The notes under the pieces are model-generated. The model did not search any database. It saw only the letters and a program-made list of their open reading frames with translations, and was not told the DNA's origin. The position numbers and the translations under genes were made by a program. Positions 1 to 10,797 of a stretch of DNA of 64,000 nucleotides are shown piece after piece. The DNA comes from Musa acuminata AAA Group (taxonomy: Eukaryota; Streptophyta; Magnoliopsida; Zingiberales; Musaceae), in NCBI RefSeq assembly GCF_036884655.1, contig NC_088342.1, positions 11,588,001 through 11,652,000 of the forward strand, in the 5' to 3' direction. Numbering within the stretch: the stretch's first letter is position 1; every line of letters starts with the position of its first letter.

Positions 1-134
1 CGTAGTTTTCGATTTTGCAGCTTTTGCGCACCAATCTTCGCATGACGATAAGAGACTATTTTTCTATGAAAATCTGGGATTTTTGTTTTTGTTCTTCCGC
101 TATACATGTGATGTCACCCTAATATTTCCCTACA
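1..134 (+). mobile_element. 3' end of a Tork-like copia LTR
   Basis: This stretch matches the reverse complement of the outer part of the LTR at 45792-45930, including the shared block around gcaccaatcttcgca and the terminus ending ttccctaca (ttcccaaca in the other copy). It is therefore the last part of an LTR of the same copia family, in plus orientation. No primer binding site follows, so this is the outer end of a 3' LTR or of a solo LTR. The rest lies left of the window. Confidence 0.75.
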
Positions 135-1147
135 TTTACAACCATTCTCCTTTTCACAAGCTTAGAAGAGAACCTTTACACCTCTCTTTTACAGAAGACC
201 TCACACCTCTTTAGTATAACTTCTACACTCAAGAAGGAAGAAACTCAAACACTTTTCAAGAGAGTTTACAACACTTTATACTTAAGAATTTTTACTTCAT
301 CAAGTAATCATAAGTGTGTATTTATAAATCCCAAATGACTTTAAAAATGAAGTGAAGAATTCAAATCCTCGAGTTTTCGAGGTACTAGCGGTACTACCAT
401 CAGCATTAGACAGTACTACCACCAAACAGAGCCTTAGGAATCTAGGCTCTAATGGTACCACTATCGGCTTGGGCAGTACCACCATCGCCCTAGGCGATAC
501 TATCATTGGAACTTCTAGAAAAGCATAACTTGTGCTTTCCGGCTCTCAAGTGGTACAACCACCTAGGCCTAATGATACCACCGATTGGGCCAACCTCAAG
601 TCATCGAATTAACTTTTTAATAGGCCTAATTCGGCCCTAATACAGGCCTAATGGTCTTCTAATTAAATTGAAATGGTTACAACCTAAAATTAACTCAATT
701 AGACTCGAAATGACTTCAATTAAGACTTAATCACTCTAATTATAATTATGAAGCCTTCAGTATGTTGTTTGGCATGTCATCTGTTCATCAGACACTTCAT
801 TTTAACCTTTGACACGTCATCATTTTTCTCGGTATATTGCCCAATCTATTAACATATTGATCTCCTATAATATTTGATCTTCTTGGTACAATACATGATC
901 CTTTCGGTCTGATGCCTGAACTTATGGCAAGAGGTCCATCGTCCAACACATCAACCAATCCTCCAGCTCAACATCCAATCTTTGACATAATGCTTTCTGG
1001 CCCAACATCTGATTCTCTTACTTCAACAATTTGTATTTTGATGGTTCAAGTCCATGATCAAAATTTCTCTTGTGTCACTTATCCCAAACTTATATTAGTT
1101 CATAAACTCATCAATTGATTTCATCATTAAATTATAGGATTTAACAA
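135..1147 (-). mobile_element. Truncated SIRE-like copia LTR
   Basis: The sequence resembles the LTRs at 56047-57297 and 60711-61986: the leader block at about 150-200, a TATA box (tatttata at 319-326, read on the minus strand), scattered GGTACTACC/GGTACCACC motifs at 385-570, and the end motif ggatttaaca. The edge with the tgttagg terminus is missing, consistent with insertion of the neighbouring Tork-like element into this LTR. It is more diverged than the other copies. No PPT follows on the right, so that side is the outer edge of the element. Confidence 0.65.
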
Positions 1148-1227
1148 TCATCGAAAAGGGTTATTTTTATTATCTTATATATGTAAATGAGTATTCTAAA
1201 TAAGAAATTAATTTAAATAAAATTTTA

Positions 1228-4100
1228 ATGGTTAGAGAGTTCCCTGATGTATTTTTAGATGATATGTCCAAATTACCTCCGAACAAAGAAAATGAATTTA
1301 CTATTGATTTGGTTCTCGAGACAACCCAAATATCTAAACCTCCTTATAGAATAGCATCACTCGAATTAGTAGAATTGAAGAAACAACTACAAGAATTATT
1401 AGATAAGGGTTTCATTTGGCCCAACATCTCACCATGTGGTGCTCCAGTGTTGTTAGTTAAGAAGAAGGATGGAACATTGAGGCTTTGTATCAATTATAGA
1501 TAATTGAATCAAGTGACCATAAAAAATAAGTATCCTCTACCTAAAATTAATAATTTGTTTAATCAATTGCTAGATGCATAGGTCTTTTCTAAGATTGATT
1601 TCATGTTTGGTTATTATTAATTGAAGATTAAGAAGGAGGATATCCCAAAAACAACTTATAGAATTTGATGTTGTCTATAAATTTTTAGTAATGCCTTTTG
1701 GCTTGACTAATGTCCTTGTAACTTTTATGGATCTAATTAATAGGATATTTCAGCTATTCTTGTTTGACTGAATAATTATATTTATTAATGATATATTAGT
1801 GTATTTGAGGAGTAGCGATGAGCATGAAGAACACTTGAGAAATGTATTATCCATGCTAAGAGAAAAGAAGTTATATTCAAAGTTCAGCAAATATGATTTT
1901 TAGTTGAATGAAGTTACTTTCTTAGACCATATGATTTTAAGAAAGGGCATCTTATTGATCCAAAGAAAATAGAAGTGGTAGTTAAATAGGAAATATCAAT
2001 GAATATACCAAAATTTAGAAGTTTCTTAGCATGACAAGTTAGTACAAGAGATTTGTCAAAGGATTCTCTCAAATTACTAGTTCTCTCACCAAACTAATCT
2101 AAAAAAAATATGAAATTTGAATAGGATGATGATTGTGAGTAAAGTTTTCAAGAGTTAAAAAAGATTGACTAGTGCCTTTATTCTTTCTATTTTGAATCAT
2201 AATGAGGAATTTGTAGTTTATACTGATGTTTCGAGAAAATGCATTGGTTATGTTTTGATGCAAGATGAGAAAGTAATTGTTTATACTTTCAAACAATTGA
2301 AAAGTTATAAACAGAATTATTTAATTCATGATTAGAATTAGTAGTAATTATTTTTTTGCTCTAAAGATTCGAAGATATTACTTAGAGAATATTTGAAATA
2401 TTTACTAATCATAAGAGTTTAAAGTATATTTTTATCTAGAAAGAGTTAAATATGAGATAGTGAAGATAGATAAAACTTCTAAAGGATTATGATTACATCA
2501 ATTGTTATCATCAATATAAAGCCAATGTGGTAGCTGATGCACTTAGTAGAAAATCTACAAGTCTTATAACTGGTCTAGTGGTGAAGCAATGAAAGTTATT
2601 AGAAGAAAATTATGACTTGAATGTTATGAGGATAGTGTGAGACTCAATGATATTGATGGTTCCTATCCAGGTTCAATATAATTTCATTCGATAAATTAAA
2701 GAATAACAACTATGAAATCCACATTTAGCCTTCTTGAGGAATGAAGTAGAAAAGAGATTAAAGCCGTAGTTTCGAGTTTCAAAGCATGACCTATTGAGAT
2801 TTAGGGATAGAGTATCGTTCCTAATGATCCAAATATCAAGAAATAAATCTTGGAAGGAGGTCATAATTCTGAGTACACCATATATTCTAGTCGCACTAAG
2901 AAATATAAAGATATCAAAAGTCATTATCGGTGAGAATGCATGAAAATAGAAATTACAAATTATGTTTCAAAGTATTTGACTTGTTAGTAAATCAAAGTAG
3001 AACATTAAAGGCTTCAAAGGTTGTTGCAACCTTTAGATATTCTTGAATAAAAATGAGAATGTGTTACTATGGACTTTGTTTCAGGTCTACCTAGAACATC
3101 AAGAAAGCATGATGCTATTTGGGTCATCAATGATAGGTTAACCAAATCTATACATTTCTTATCTATCAATATGATTTATTCTCTTGATAGGCTTATAGAT
3201 TTATATATTAATGAAATAATAAGACTGCATAGTATTTCATCTCTAATAGAGACTCCAGTTTTGTTTTAAGATTATAGAGAAGATTATAGGAATATATGAG
3301 TCCTAAAGTTAAATTTAGCACATCGTATCACTCTTAAACCGATGATCAATCAGAAAGAATAACTCAAATACTTGAGGATTTGCTTAGAGCCTATGTTATG
3401 GATTGATAAGGTGAATGAGATAAAGATATTTTTTTTATTAAATATGCTTATAGTAATAATTATTATTCAAGCATTCAAATGGCTCCTTATGTAACTTTAT
3501 ATAGGTAAAAGTCTAGAACACCTATATGTTGGGAAGAGGTTGGCAATAGAGAATTGTTAACACTTGACAAAGCACAAGAGACTACTAAAAAAATTTAAAT
3601 TATAAGAGAAAGATTAAAGACTAGTTAGAGTCATAAAAAGAGCTATATGGATAATAGAAGAAGATATATCGAGTTTCAAATATCGAATTTTGTATTCTTG
3701 AAAGTCTCCCCTTTTGAACCTTTTAGAAGAAAGGAAAATTAAGCTCGAGGTTTATTGAACTTTTTGAAGTCATTGAGAGTATTAGTTCTGTTGCTTGCCG
3801 GATTGTCTTGTCACCATCTTTATGTTATATCCATATTGTATTTTATATTTCAATACTTAGAAAGTATATATCGGATCCTTCTTATATCATTAAGTATAAG
3901 CCAATTGTGATCGACAAAGACTTGTCTTATGTCAAAGAGCTCACTTAGATCATTGATAAGAAAGAAAATATTCTAAGAAATAATGCCTCTAAATCATTCC
4001 TCTAGTTAAAATGATTTAGAGGCATTATTCTATTAATAAATCTACTTAGGAGTTGGAGGAGAAAATGAATAAAGCTTATCCTCATCTTTTCATCAATCGA
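1228..4100 (+). pseudogene. Decayed Ty3/gypsy pol (RT-RNaseH-integrase)
   Basis: The first 91 codons are open and read as the start of a gypsy reverse transcriptase (FPDVF..., then [21 protein letters not shown]). Further right, with many stops and frameshifts, the RNase H region (about 2150-2560), integrase core (3069-3269, beginning MDFVSGLPRT) and the C-terminal part can still be followed. The last recognisable words, ELEEKMNKAYPHLF at about 4057-4098, match the usual end of pol in Tekay/Del-type elements. The gene cannot make a functional protein. Gag and protease are absent, probably lost at the junction with the LTR fragment on the left. Clade assignment is inferred from remembered family motifs. 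Confidence 0.8.
3978..4028 (+). repeat. Perfect 20-bp stem, 11-nt loop hairpin
   Basis: The arm at 3978-3997 (aataatgcctctaaatcatt) is the exact reverse complement of 4009-4028, with loop cctctagttaa. It lies in the decayed gypsy pol, just before the pol end motif. Confidence 0.9.
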
Positions 4101-4112
4101 GAGGGAGGAGAG
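4099..4112 (+). other. Polypurine tract of the gypsy element
   Basis: The purine run gagagggaggagag directly follows the pol end and is placed where plus-strand priming would occur. The sequence from 4113 (tataatat...) would then be the 3' LTR, but no second LTR is in the window to confirm this. Confidence 0.45.
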
Positions 4113-5330
4113 TATAATATTTTTTATTTTTAAAATTATTTTTAATTTTTAAGGATATATTTGTAATATAAGGACCTATTTTGAATTGTTTAGAAGGACC
4201 TATTTATAAATCTGATGATCTATTTGTAAATATAGATAGTCACAAGGATTAAACTATAAAATATATAAAAAATAAAAAAGGGTTTCTCCGCCACCTCTTG
4301 CCTCCATGCCTTGAGCTTGAAGGAACTAAAGGAGGTAGTGTTTGGTGGAGAAGAGAGGGAGAAGCGAGAAGAAGAAAAAAGAATAGGAAGTGATTTGGTT
4401 TAGGATTTTTGGAGCAATCCCTCTTTGTTGGGTTCAAATCCTTTAAAGGAAGTATTCTAACCTCTTCTTATAGTAATTTTAATCTCTATTTTTATCTTAA
4501 TTATGAGTAATTTGAGGGGTTTCATACATGATATCAATCTTGTTTAGATAAAAAGTTATGAATATAAAATTTTTGATATTTATGACCTATTTGTCTTATT
4601 TGATCTATAACTTTTTTAACTAAATATTGAATTGAAAAAACCTTGATTTTTTAAAAACTAAACTCATATATCTTTCTTTAAGTACCTTATTTAAAAGATT
4701 TAGAGTACAAATATATACCCAAATATTTATTTTTATTAACCCTATAGATTTTATAAAATATAAATGATAATTTCTAACATTTTTATACTAAACTACTTGT
4801 AACTTTTTGTTAGAAATTTTAATTATACAAAACTGAAAACTAAACTCATAGATCTTTCTTTTCATACCTTATTTAAAAGATTTAAAATAAAAATATCTAC
4901 CCAAACATCTAATTCAATTAATCATATAGATTCAACAAAATAGAAATAATAATTTCTAACAAAATTTTATTTTTATTGTTTCATATACTTCTTATACATG
5001 CTAAATTTCTTGCTCATAATGTACTTTTATACTATGATATCTATGAGATAATATAAACTTTTGTTAGAAATAAAAAAGAGAGTTATGTTTAGAGCTCGTG
5101 ATGTTCTTGTTGGCCCCTTATGACTAGATGGAGCTTTCAAACATGGGAGACTTATGTTAATGGGCATGCAGAATTGAATAGATCATATTATGTTATGATC
5201 TTACTTCACCCTTTATATATTTGATCTCTTATCCAAAGTATCACTTATGTGTTCCTATGTGCTCTTTGGATAAGAATGTAATGAATGCAACAACATATAT
5301 GATACTTGAGCTTACGTTTTTTATTTGTTC
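4113..5330 (+). mobile_element. Possible gypsy 3' LTR, AT-rich
   Basis: No gene is visible in this AT-rich stretch. It follows the polypurine tract and so may be the 3' LTR of the gypsy element. It does not start with a clean TG and its end is not visible. It contains a pair of direct repeats (4654-4779 and 4835-4961). Confidence 0.3.
4654..4961. repeat. Two diverged direct repeats of about 126 bp
   Basis: 4654-4779 and 4835-4961 share most of their sequence. Both begin with actaaactcata, contain accttatttaaaagattta, and end in aatttctaaca. The units are separated by about 55 bp. Confidence 0.8.
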
Positions 5331-5530
5331 TCTTGATATATACTTAAATATTTTTTACACTATTGATATACATCTAAATATTTCATACGTCATTTATATG
5401 CTCATAAATATTTTTTACATCATTGATATATGCCTAAATATTTCATATGTCATTGATATGCTTCTAAAGATTTCATACGCTATTGATATGTGCCTAAATT
5501 TTTTACGTTATTAATATGTTCCTAATTGCT
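5331..5530. repeat. Short tandem repeat, about 30-bp unit
   Basis: About seven degenerate units follow a pattern like attgatatatgcctaaat with attttttacac or atttcatacgt. The 97-aa open frame here (5221-5514) is a product of this repeat and is not regarded as a gene. Confidence 0.8.
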
Positions 5531-7746
5531 TTTTACTTTAATATTATAAACAAAGTATAATTATAATGAAATAATATCTATAAATTCTTATAGCCCTACC
5601 TTGTACCTTAATATTAAGACCATATGATCTAGCATTTCTCATCGTGGATATATTAGTTACTTGTTGAGTTGCTCACCCTCTTATTATATAAAATTTTCAG
5701 ATTAACTTGTTACTTACTAAAATATTAAAATTGGGCTGAGGTAATGTAAAACTATTTAGATTTTGGGCAAGTTTTTATGGATTGATATATTATTGTTAAA
5801 TATATTTTATATATAATAAAATATTATCGATAAATCTGAATTGATATATCTTGTAAACGTTTAAAAGATCTCTAGATTATAGAATGTTAAGTTTAATTTT
5901 TTGATAATACAAACTTACGATAAATAGTTGATTTTATGATTGTATAAATTTTTATGTTTATAAATTTATAAATGATAATTATTATTATTTTTAATTAAAA
6001 TTAGATTTCATGAATTATAAACTGAACAACTAGCAATTGCAATGTCGGGTCGAATAGGGAGAGCGACGAACGGGACAAAATGGTCGTGAGCTGGCCGTTT
6101 TTGGGAGAGAACGAAGCAAAATGGTGAGTTTTTGGGTTTAGTTTACTAAAGTGTCCTTCGATCCTAAGACATTTCTGCCATCAGTGAACAAGGATCTAAA
6201 TCGGATTTAGGTCCACTTCGGATGCACCATTCGACGATGACCCAACCCGATCGAAGGTCAGCGAAGAAGGGCAGAGAATGGACCGGATCAATTGATGCTG
6301 ACGTGTCTACTGCTACGTGAGTAAGGCTATTTAACATGGCTGTCAATCATGCTAATCATTCACGGTTGGGCATGAAATTTAATGATTTAATTCAAAATGG
6401 ATTGTAAGAAAATGGCATAGTTTCATCCTGTCAAGTTGAGAAATATATGTAATGTTTGCTGCATCTCGTCCATAAAATAGAAATGTTTATAAATGTGTAT
6501 TTATAGTATATGCATTTATTTGATATGGTGAAAGTAAAATCTTGTAATTCCATTTAATGACAGTAATATTATTAGTTAACCTCTTAGATGAAATGATAAT
6601 GATAAAAGAAACTAATATAACATCAAAGAATTACATCGTGTTTCACTATTCTATAAACGAGGAGCGTAATCTGATTTGATTCATCCTTATCATCGCCAAA
6701 ATATTTTGTCCCAATGTGTGATGAGGTACTCAACAAAGTCTCTCCGATTTTAATATCCATGCATGCATAAAGAAAACTCCTTTTGTTTAAGTTTGAATCA
6801 TCGGTTATTATTCATTTTGATGATTATACGATAGTCGTAATAAGTGATGCATATACTAATTAATACCCTCACAATAAAAAAAAGGCTAAGTAATGAATTG
6901 AGTTTTCCGAGCTGATTTAATTAATGAATTGAATTGAATTAAATGTACCCTTTCCAACCTTCTTTACCTATTTTTTACGAGCAATCCACACAACATAAAC
7001 GTGGCCACATCATACCTATACCTCTCCTGCGTGATACATAGCAAAAAAAGAATGACAAAGATAAAAATAGTCAATAGCAACATATAAAACTAAAATAAAC
7101 ATATTTTCAGTAAAATATGTGCATAGGATATTTTAATTTTTCAATCTAACATCCCCAAATCTGAACAATAAAAAAAATAACGCACATGAAGAAAAAGGCT
7201 ACCATTAATTTTTTTATCGAAGAAAAATAACTCACTTATATTTTCTTTTTTTATGTATGCCTATTCTCAAGAGCCCTTCCTTTGTGTTTTCTGATATTTT
7301 TACTCTTTTTTTTTCGATTGGACCTAAAAAAAATTAAAAAAAAATCCTAATCTTTTTCTCAATAGGTCATGCAAAATTTTCAGAATTCTCTTATATTTTT
7401 ATTTTTGTTCTCAATAGTACATTTTTCTGCTGACTTTGTGTTTTCTAGGTCAAACTCGGTCGATGGACGGCTGGATCTGAGATATGCCTTGCGGGGCGCC
7501 ATGATATGAATGGAAAAAATGTTGCAAGTCTTAACTTGTTACTCTCATGACACGCTAATACGTTTCGCTTACTTCCATGACATGCAGCTATGTGCATGTG
7601 CATCAAGAATGCCACGTGATGTCAGATGGAAAACCATAAAATATATCCCCTCCGTAAACTTCCATCAGATAACAGTCTGGACTCTGCCGTAAGTTTTTGA
7701 CCAATTAAACCCCAGTGGCCATGGCTTTGATGGTCAAGAATGCCAC
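5531..7746. other. AT-rich intergenic DNA
   Basis: I see no gene in this stretch. A moderately GC-rich patch at about 6040-6345 has short open frames without recognisable domains. The rest is AT-rich with homopolymer runs. 7450-7746 is the downstream flank of the peroxidase gene. Confidence 0.6.
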
Positions 7747-7773
7747 GAGAGAGAGAGAGAGAGAGAGAGAGAG
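7747..7773. repeat. (GA)n microsatellite
   Basis: About 13 consecutive GA units lie roughly 75 bp downstream of the peroxidase stop codon, probably in or near its 3' UTR. Confidence 0.95.
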
Positions 7774-7847
7774 GAGCACAAGAAGAAGATCATGTGTTTA
7801 TCTTCCACTGAAAATATTACAAAGGAAAGAGTAGTGGATGTTGGATT

Positions 7848-8929
7848 CTAAGTGAAAGCAGTGCATTTCTTCCTGATGTTCCCACCAGTCCCCATCAGGA
7901 CCTCCACATTCCCCAGCTTCACCAAAGCATCTGCAAACTTCTGTAGAAAGCCCGCTTCATCTGACGCCAGGCCAGAGACAACGCTCGCCGTCGAACTATC
8001 CGAAGCCAGCTCCTGGTCGATCTGCATCACCCCTTTGTTCACCAGTAACTGCTTGTAGTACTGGTTGTCGACTACGAAAGACGTGTTCTGGTCCAAGAAC
8101 GCAGTAGGATCCTTCTTCAACGGCTTCGGTCTTGGCCCGCAGATTCGAGTAAGCTTGGCTTTCAAGCTCGGGTCCATGGAAGGGTCGGGCGCGCCGGTGC
8201 CCTGGAAATTTCCGAGCCGGTCGCGGAAGAAGACGCAGTGGGCCACGCCGACGGTGTGGCTGCCCAGGAGGATGACCATTTCTTCCAGGGTGAATCCCTT
8301 CGCCGAGAAGAACTGAAAAGCCCCAGAGACCGTCAAGGATGGCCCTGGCAAGCGGACGTCTTTGGGGTTGGAGACGAGGCCATCTCGTCTCCCAGTGGGA
8401 ATGTCGTAGTTGGGACCGCCGGCTAGTGCTACGGCGTCTCTGGTTGCAAGCGCTATAATGTCAGCGCAGGAGACAGTGGACGGGCATTGAGCCTCCAGAT
8501 TTGCTTTCACCTCGTCGATGATCTCGAACCCGCGAACAGTGAGGTTTGGCCCCGCCGACCTCTCCCTCTTCTTCTTCTTGGTTGGAGCTATGAGGATCGA
8601 TGCGTCGCAACCCTACAGCAGAAACAAAGCCATGCACCTTACGTTGTCACATCACGATGTAGTGCAAAGACAATTGTCGTGAGGAGGAGATGGCTTATTA
8701 CCCTAACGAAGCAGTCATGAAAGTACATGCGAAGGAAGGCGGCGGTGACGGAGTGATCGGTGGCGAAGTGCTTAGAGACGACGGAAAGCACCTCGGACTC
8801 TGCTTGCGGGCAGGAAGAGTTGTAAAACCCGACTTGGAGGTCGCCAATGGCGAAAGGAATGGAGAGGGAGAGGAGGACAATGCAAAGAAGCCCCATGCTT
8901 CGGTAACACGACCAAGGAGACATCACCAT
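7848..8929 (-). CDS. Class III secretory peroxidase
   Basis: Two exons on the minus strand, 8702-8929 and 7848-8612, encode 330 aa, a normal length for the family. The intron has GT (8701-8700) and AG (8614-8613) ends. Residues 10-29 form a hydrophobic signal peptide. Distal haem-pocket residues are Arg67, Phe70 and His71 (motif FLRMYFHDCFVRGCDAS). The proximal haem ligand is His195 (LLGSHTVGVAHC). Eight cysteines (40, 73, 78, 119, 125, 202, 234, 326) are placed for the four conserved disulfides. Such enzymes oxidise phenolics and other donors with H2O2 in the cell wall or vacuole, for example in lignin or suberin formation and defence. The true substrate cannot be read from sequence. Most relatives have three introns and here only the first is present. 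A basic run KKKKRER (89-95) lies after the distal site. There are no stops or frameshifts, and a TATA box lies 60 bp upstream of the ATG. Confidence 0.95.
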
Positions 8930-8988
8930 TGTATCCTCTCTTCTCCCGGCGATGGTGAGATGAGATTGACAGTAGAGAGACTTGTGTG

Positions 8989-8997
8989 CATATATAG
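8989..8997 (-). promoter_or_regulatory. TATA box of the peroxidase gene
   Basis: CTATATATG on the minus strand lies 60 bp upstream of the ATG at 8929. Transcription would begin near 8960 and leave a short leader. Confidence 0.65.
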
Positions 8998-9001
8998 AAA
9001 T

Positions 9002-9757
9002 CTAAGGTGCTAATTGAGCACAACTTGTAGTGCCCATATGGAGGTTCCATAATGCATGGGAGAAGGTTGACTTGGTAGAGAGAACAGTATTATACTCAGG
9101 ATGCTGGAACAGGAATCATGCACGGTTTCACTCTTCTTGTGTTTGCTTCTTGGAAATTCCTTCCACCAACGTGCAATGTATAGTGTCAACCAACCTCCAT
9201 GGCACCAAGTTTAAGCACTGGAATTAGCTGTCCAGATATTGTTTTCATGGCACAAACTAGACCATGTTGTGGTGTGAATCAGTTAGGTAGCTTTGACATA
9301 GAGGAGAAGCAGAACATGTCTGCTGTGGAGAGCACCGAGAAGTTTGCGGAAATAACGAGGTCTTTTCCAATCTAATATACATGTGAAGGTTGGATGGCCA
9401 TACAAGGGTTGCACTAAACATTATGTTCGTCGTGAGTAATTTATGTGGGCTCCGTACATAGATAGTGGTGGGAAGAATGTGGTGGTACATGAATCCATGT
9501 TCATATGTTTGTGATCACGCATTTACGCTAACGATTCTTCTGGTGATTCCTTGGGTTAAACTATGAAGCTTATCGTCGAACTCTTAGAATGCAGAAATTG
9601 TCATCACAGTCAATTATTCTACGTGTCTGATAAGGTCAGACGAGAGCAACACAGAGACGAAGATTGACGGCAATGCAAGAAGATCTCATTCTCGTTTGGT
9701 TCAATGGAAGCAATGCGACGACAGAGATATCAGCTTTTGTTCCCCATGCGTTCAAAC
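9002..9757. other. Intergenic region without visible gene
   Basis: This is the peroxidase upstream region and the 3' flank of the small gene at 9758-10118. Short open frames on both strands show no domain and no splice logic. I see no repeat or transposon here. Confidence 0.6.
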
Positions 9758-10118
9758 TCACTGCGGCGGGTGCTCCTCCGCTGCAACAGGTTTCTCCTTG
9801 CCATCTGTGTCGGCGGCCTCTGTTTCCTCGACTAGTTTCAGCTCGCTGATCCCTGGATCAAGCTCCTCGACAACAGCAGCAGTCGGGCTTTCACCAGTCG
9901 GCTCAGAGAGGTCTACCAGTGGCGGTTCCTTGCCGTCTTCGGAACTCTCGGTCTTGGCCTGCAAATTCTGGAACCATGAAGATCTTGAGGAAGGAGAAGG
10001 CGTCGAGGAGAAGTCGTACCTCAAGAGGAGCAGGGTCGGGAATGGTGGGGCTCTCGGCGGGAGGAGCGTGGGGGCTGGCGACATTTAGCTCGCTGGGTTT
10101 GCTTGAACAAATACCCAT
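9758..10118 (-). CDS. Small acidic protein, likely N-myristoylated
   Basis: I join exons 10020-10118 (33 codons) and 9758-9958 (66 codons plus stop) into a 99-aa protein. The 61-bp intron has GTACGA at its 5' end and TTTGCAG at its 3' end. The join is in phase 0. The N-terminus MGICSSKPSE fits an N-myristoylation signal (Gly2, Ser6) with Cys4 as a possible palmitoylation site, so attachment to a membrane is likely. The rest is Pro-, Glu- and Ser-rich with no predicted fold (for example LEAKTESSEDGKEPPLVDLS across the splice), ending AAEEHPPQ. I do not recognise the family. The start is supported by a TATA box about 60-70 bp upstream. An unspliced reading instead gives a 71-aa protein ending in an arginine-rich tail. 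Splicing is preferred because the joined protein has uniform composition. The intron is close to the lower size limit for plants. Confidence 0.6.
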
Positions 10119-10178
10119 TGAGCTCGGCGCAGGAGAATCCGAAAGGGGAACGACAGGGCAGCAGAGATCTCCGGCGGG

Positions 10179-10188
10179 GTATATAAAC
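10179..10188 (-). promoter_or_regulatory. TATA box of the small acidic-protein gene
   Basis: TTTATATACC on the minus strand lies about 60-70 bp upstream of the ATG at 10118. On the plus strand it reads TATATAAA, but no plus-strand gene follows, so the minus reading is preferred. Confidence 0.55.
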
Positions 10189-10189
10189 G

Positions 10190-10797
10190 GACGGGAGAAC
10201 GATTAGGGTCAGAGAGGTGAAAGAATATGTCGTATCCATTGTCTATGTTTGGGGGAGGGATGGTTGGCTGTGCTTGGACCATTTCTAATGGACAAATCTT
10301 CCTCCGTCGACTGCGAGCTTTCAGGGGAAACCAACGGTCAGAAGGCGGGAAGGCACTCTCTCTCTCTCAAATTGGAGATACAGTAGACAGGCGGTAGAGG
10401 TCGTTTGAGGTTAAAAGCATGTATGATCACTGCATTGGCAGAAGCCTTCGAAAATATTGATACATTTCTTCTTCAGATAATGAAGAACATTAACAGTGAT
10501 GCAAATAAACAACTAAAAAAAAAAAAAAAAGGAAAACAGGGCTTCCCTTGCACAAAAAGTTTGCATGTCTTCATAATCATGCCAGCTCAAAAATTAGTAA
10601 AATCATATAGAACAAGAGCGGATCATAAGTAATAATACACAACCTTCATTAAATAACAAATGGAAAGTGAAATGTGTAGACGATATTAAGCAAACAATTG
10701 ACATATACCCAATCACTTGTGAAGTAAAATATTTCAGAAACACATAAATAAAAGCGGCAACAACTATACACTTTCTTTGTGTTATATACAACAATAG
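10190..10797. other. Intergenic region with a poly-A run
   Basis: This stretch lies between the promoter of the small gene and the stop codon of the RING-CH gene, and includes the RING-CH 3' UTR. It has a run of about 16 A at 10515-10530. No gene is visible. Confidence 0.6.

Noticed and set aside
5221..5514. 97-codon hydrophobic repeated frame
   Set aside because: It is a direct product of the 30-bp tandem repeat and has no gene context.
7852..9013. Plus-strand frames across the peroxidase gene
   Set aside because: They are antisense shadows of the well-supported peroxidase exons.
9664..10206. Plus-strand frames of 61-130 codons over the small acidic-protein gene
   Set aside because: The minus strand has TATA, start and splice logic. 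The plus frames have none of these together, though a TATATAAA reading exists on both strands.
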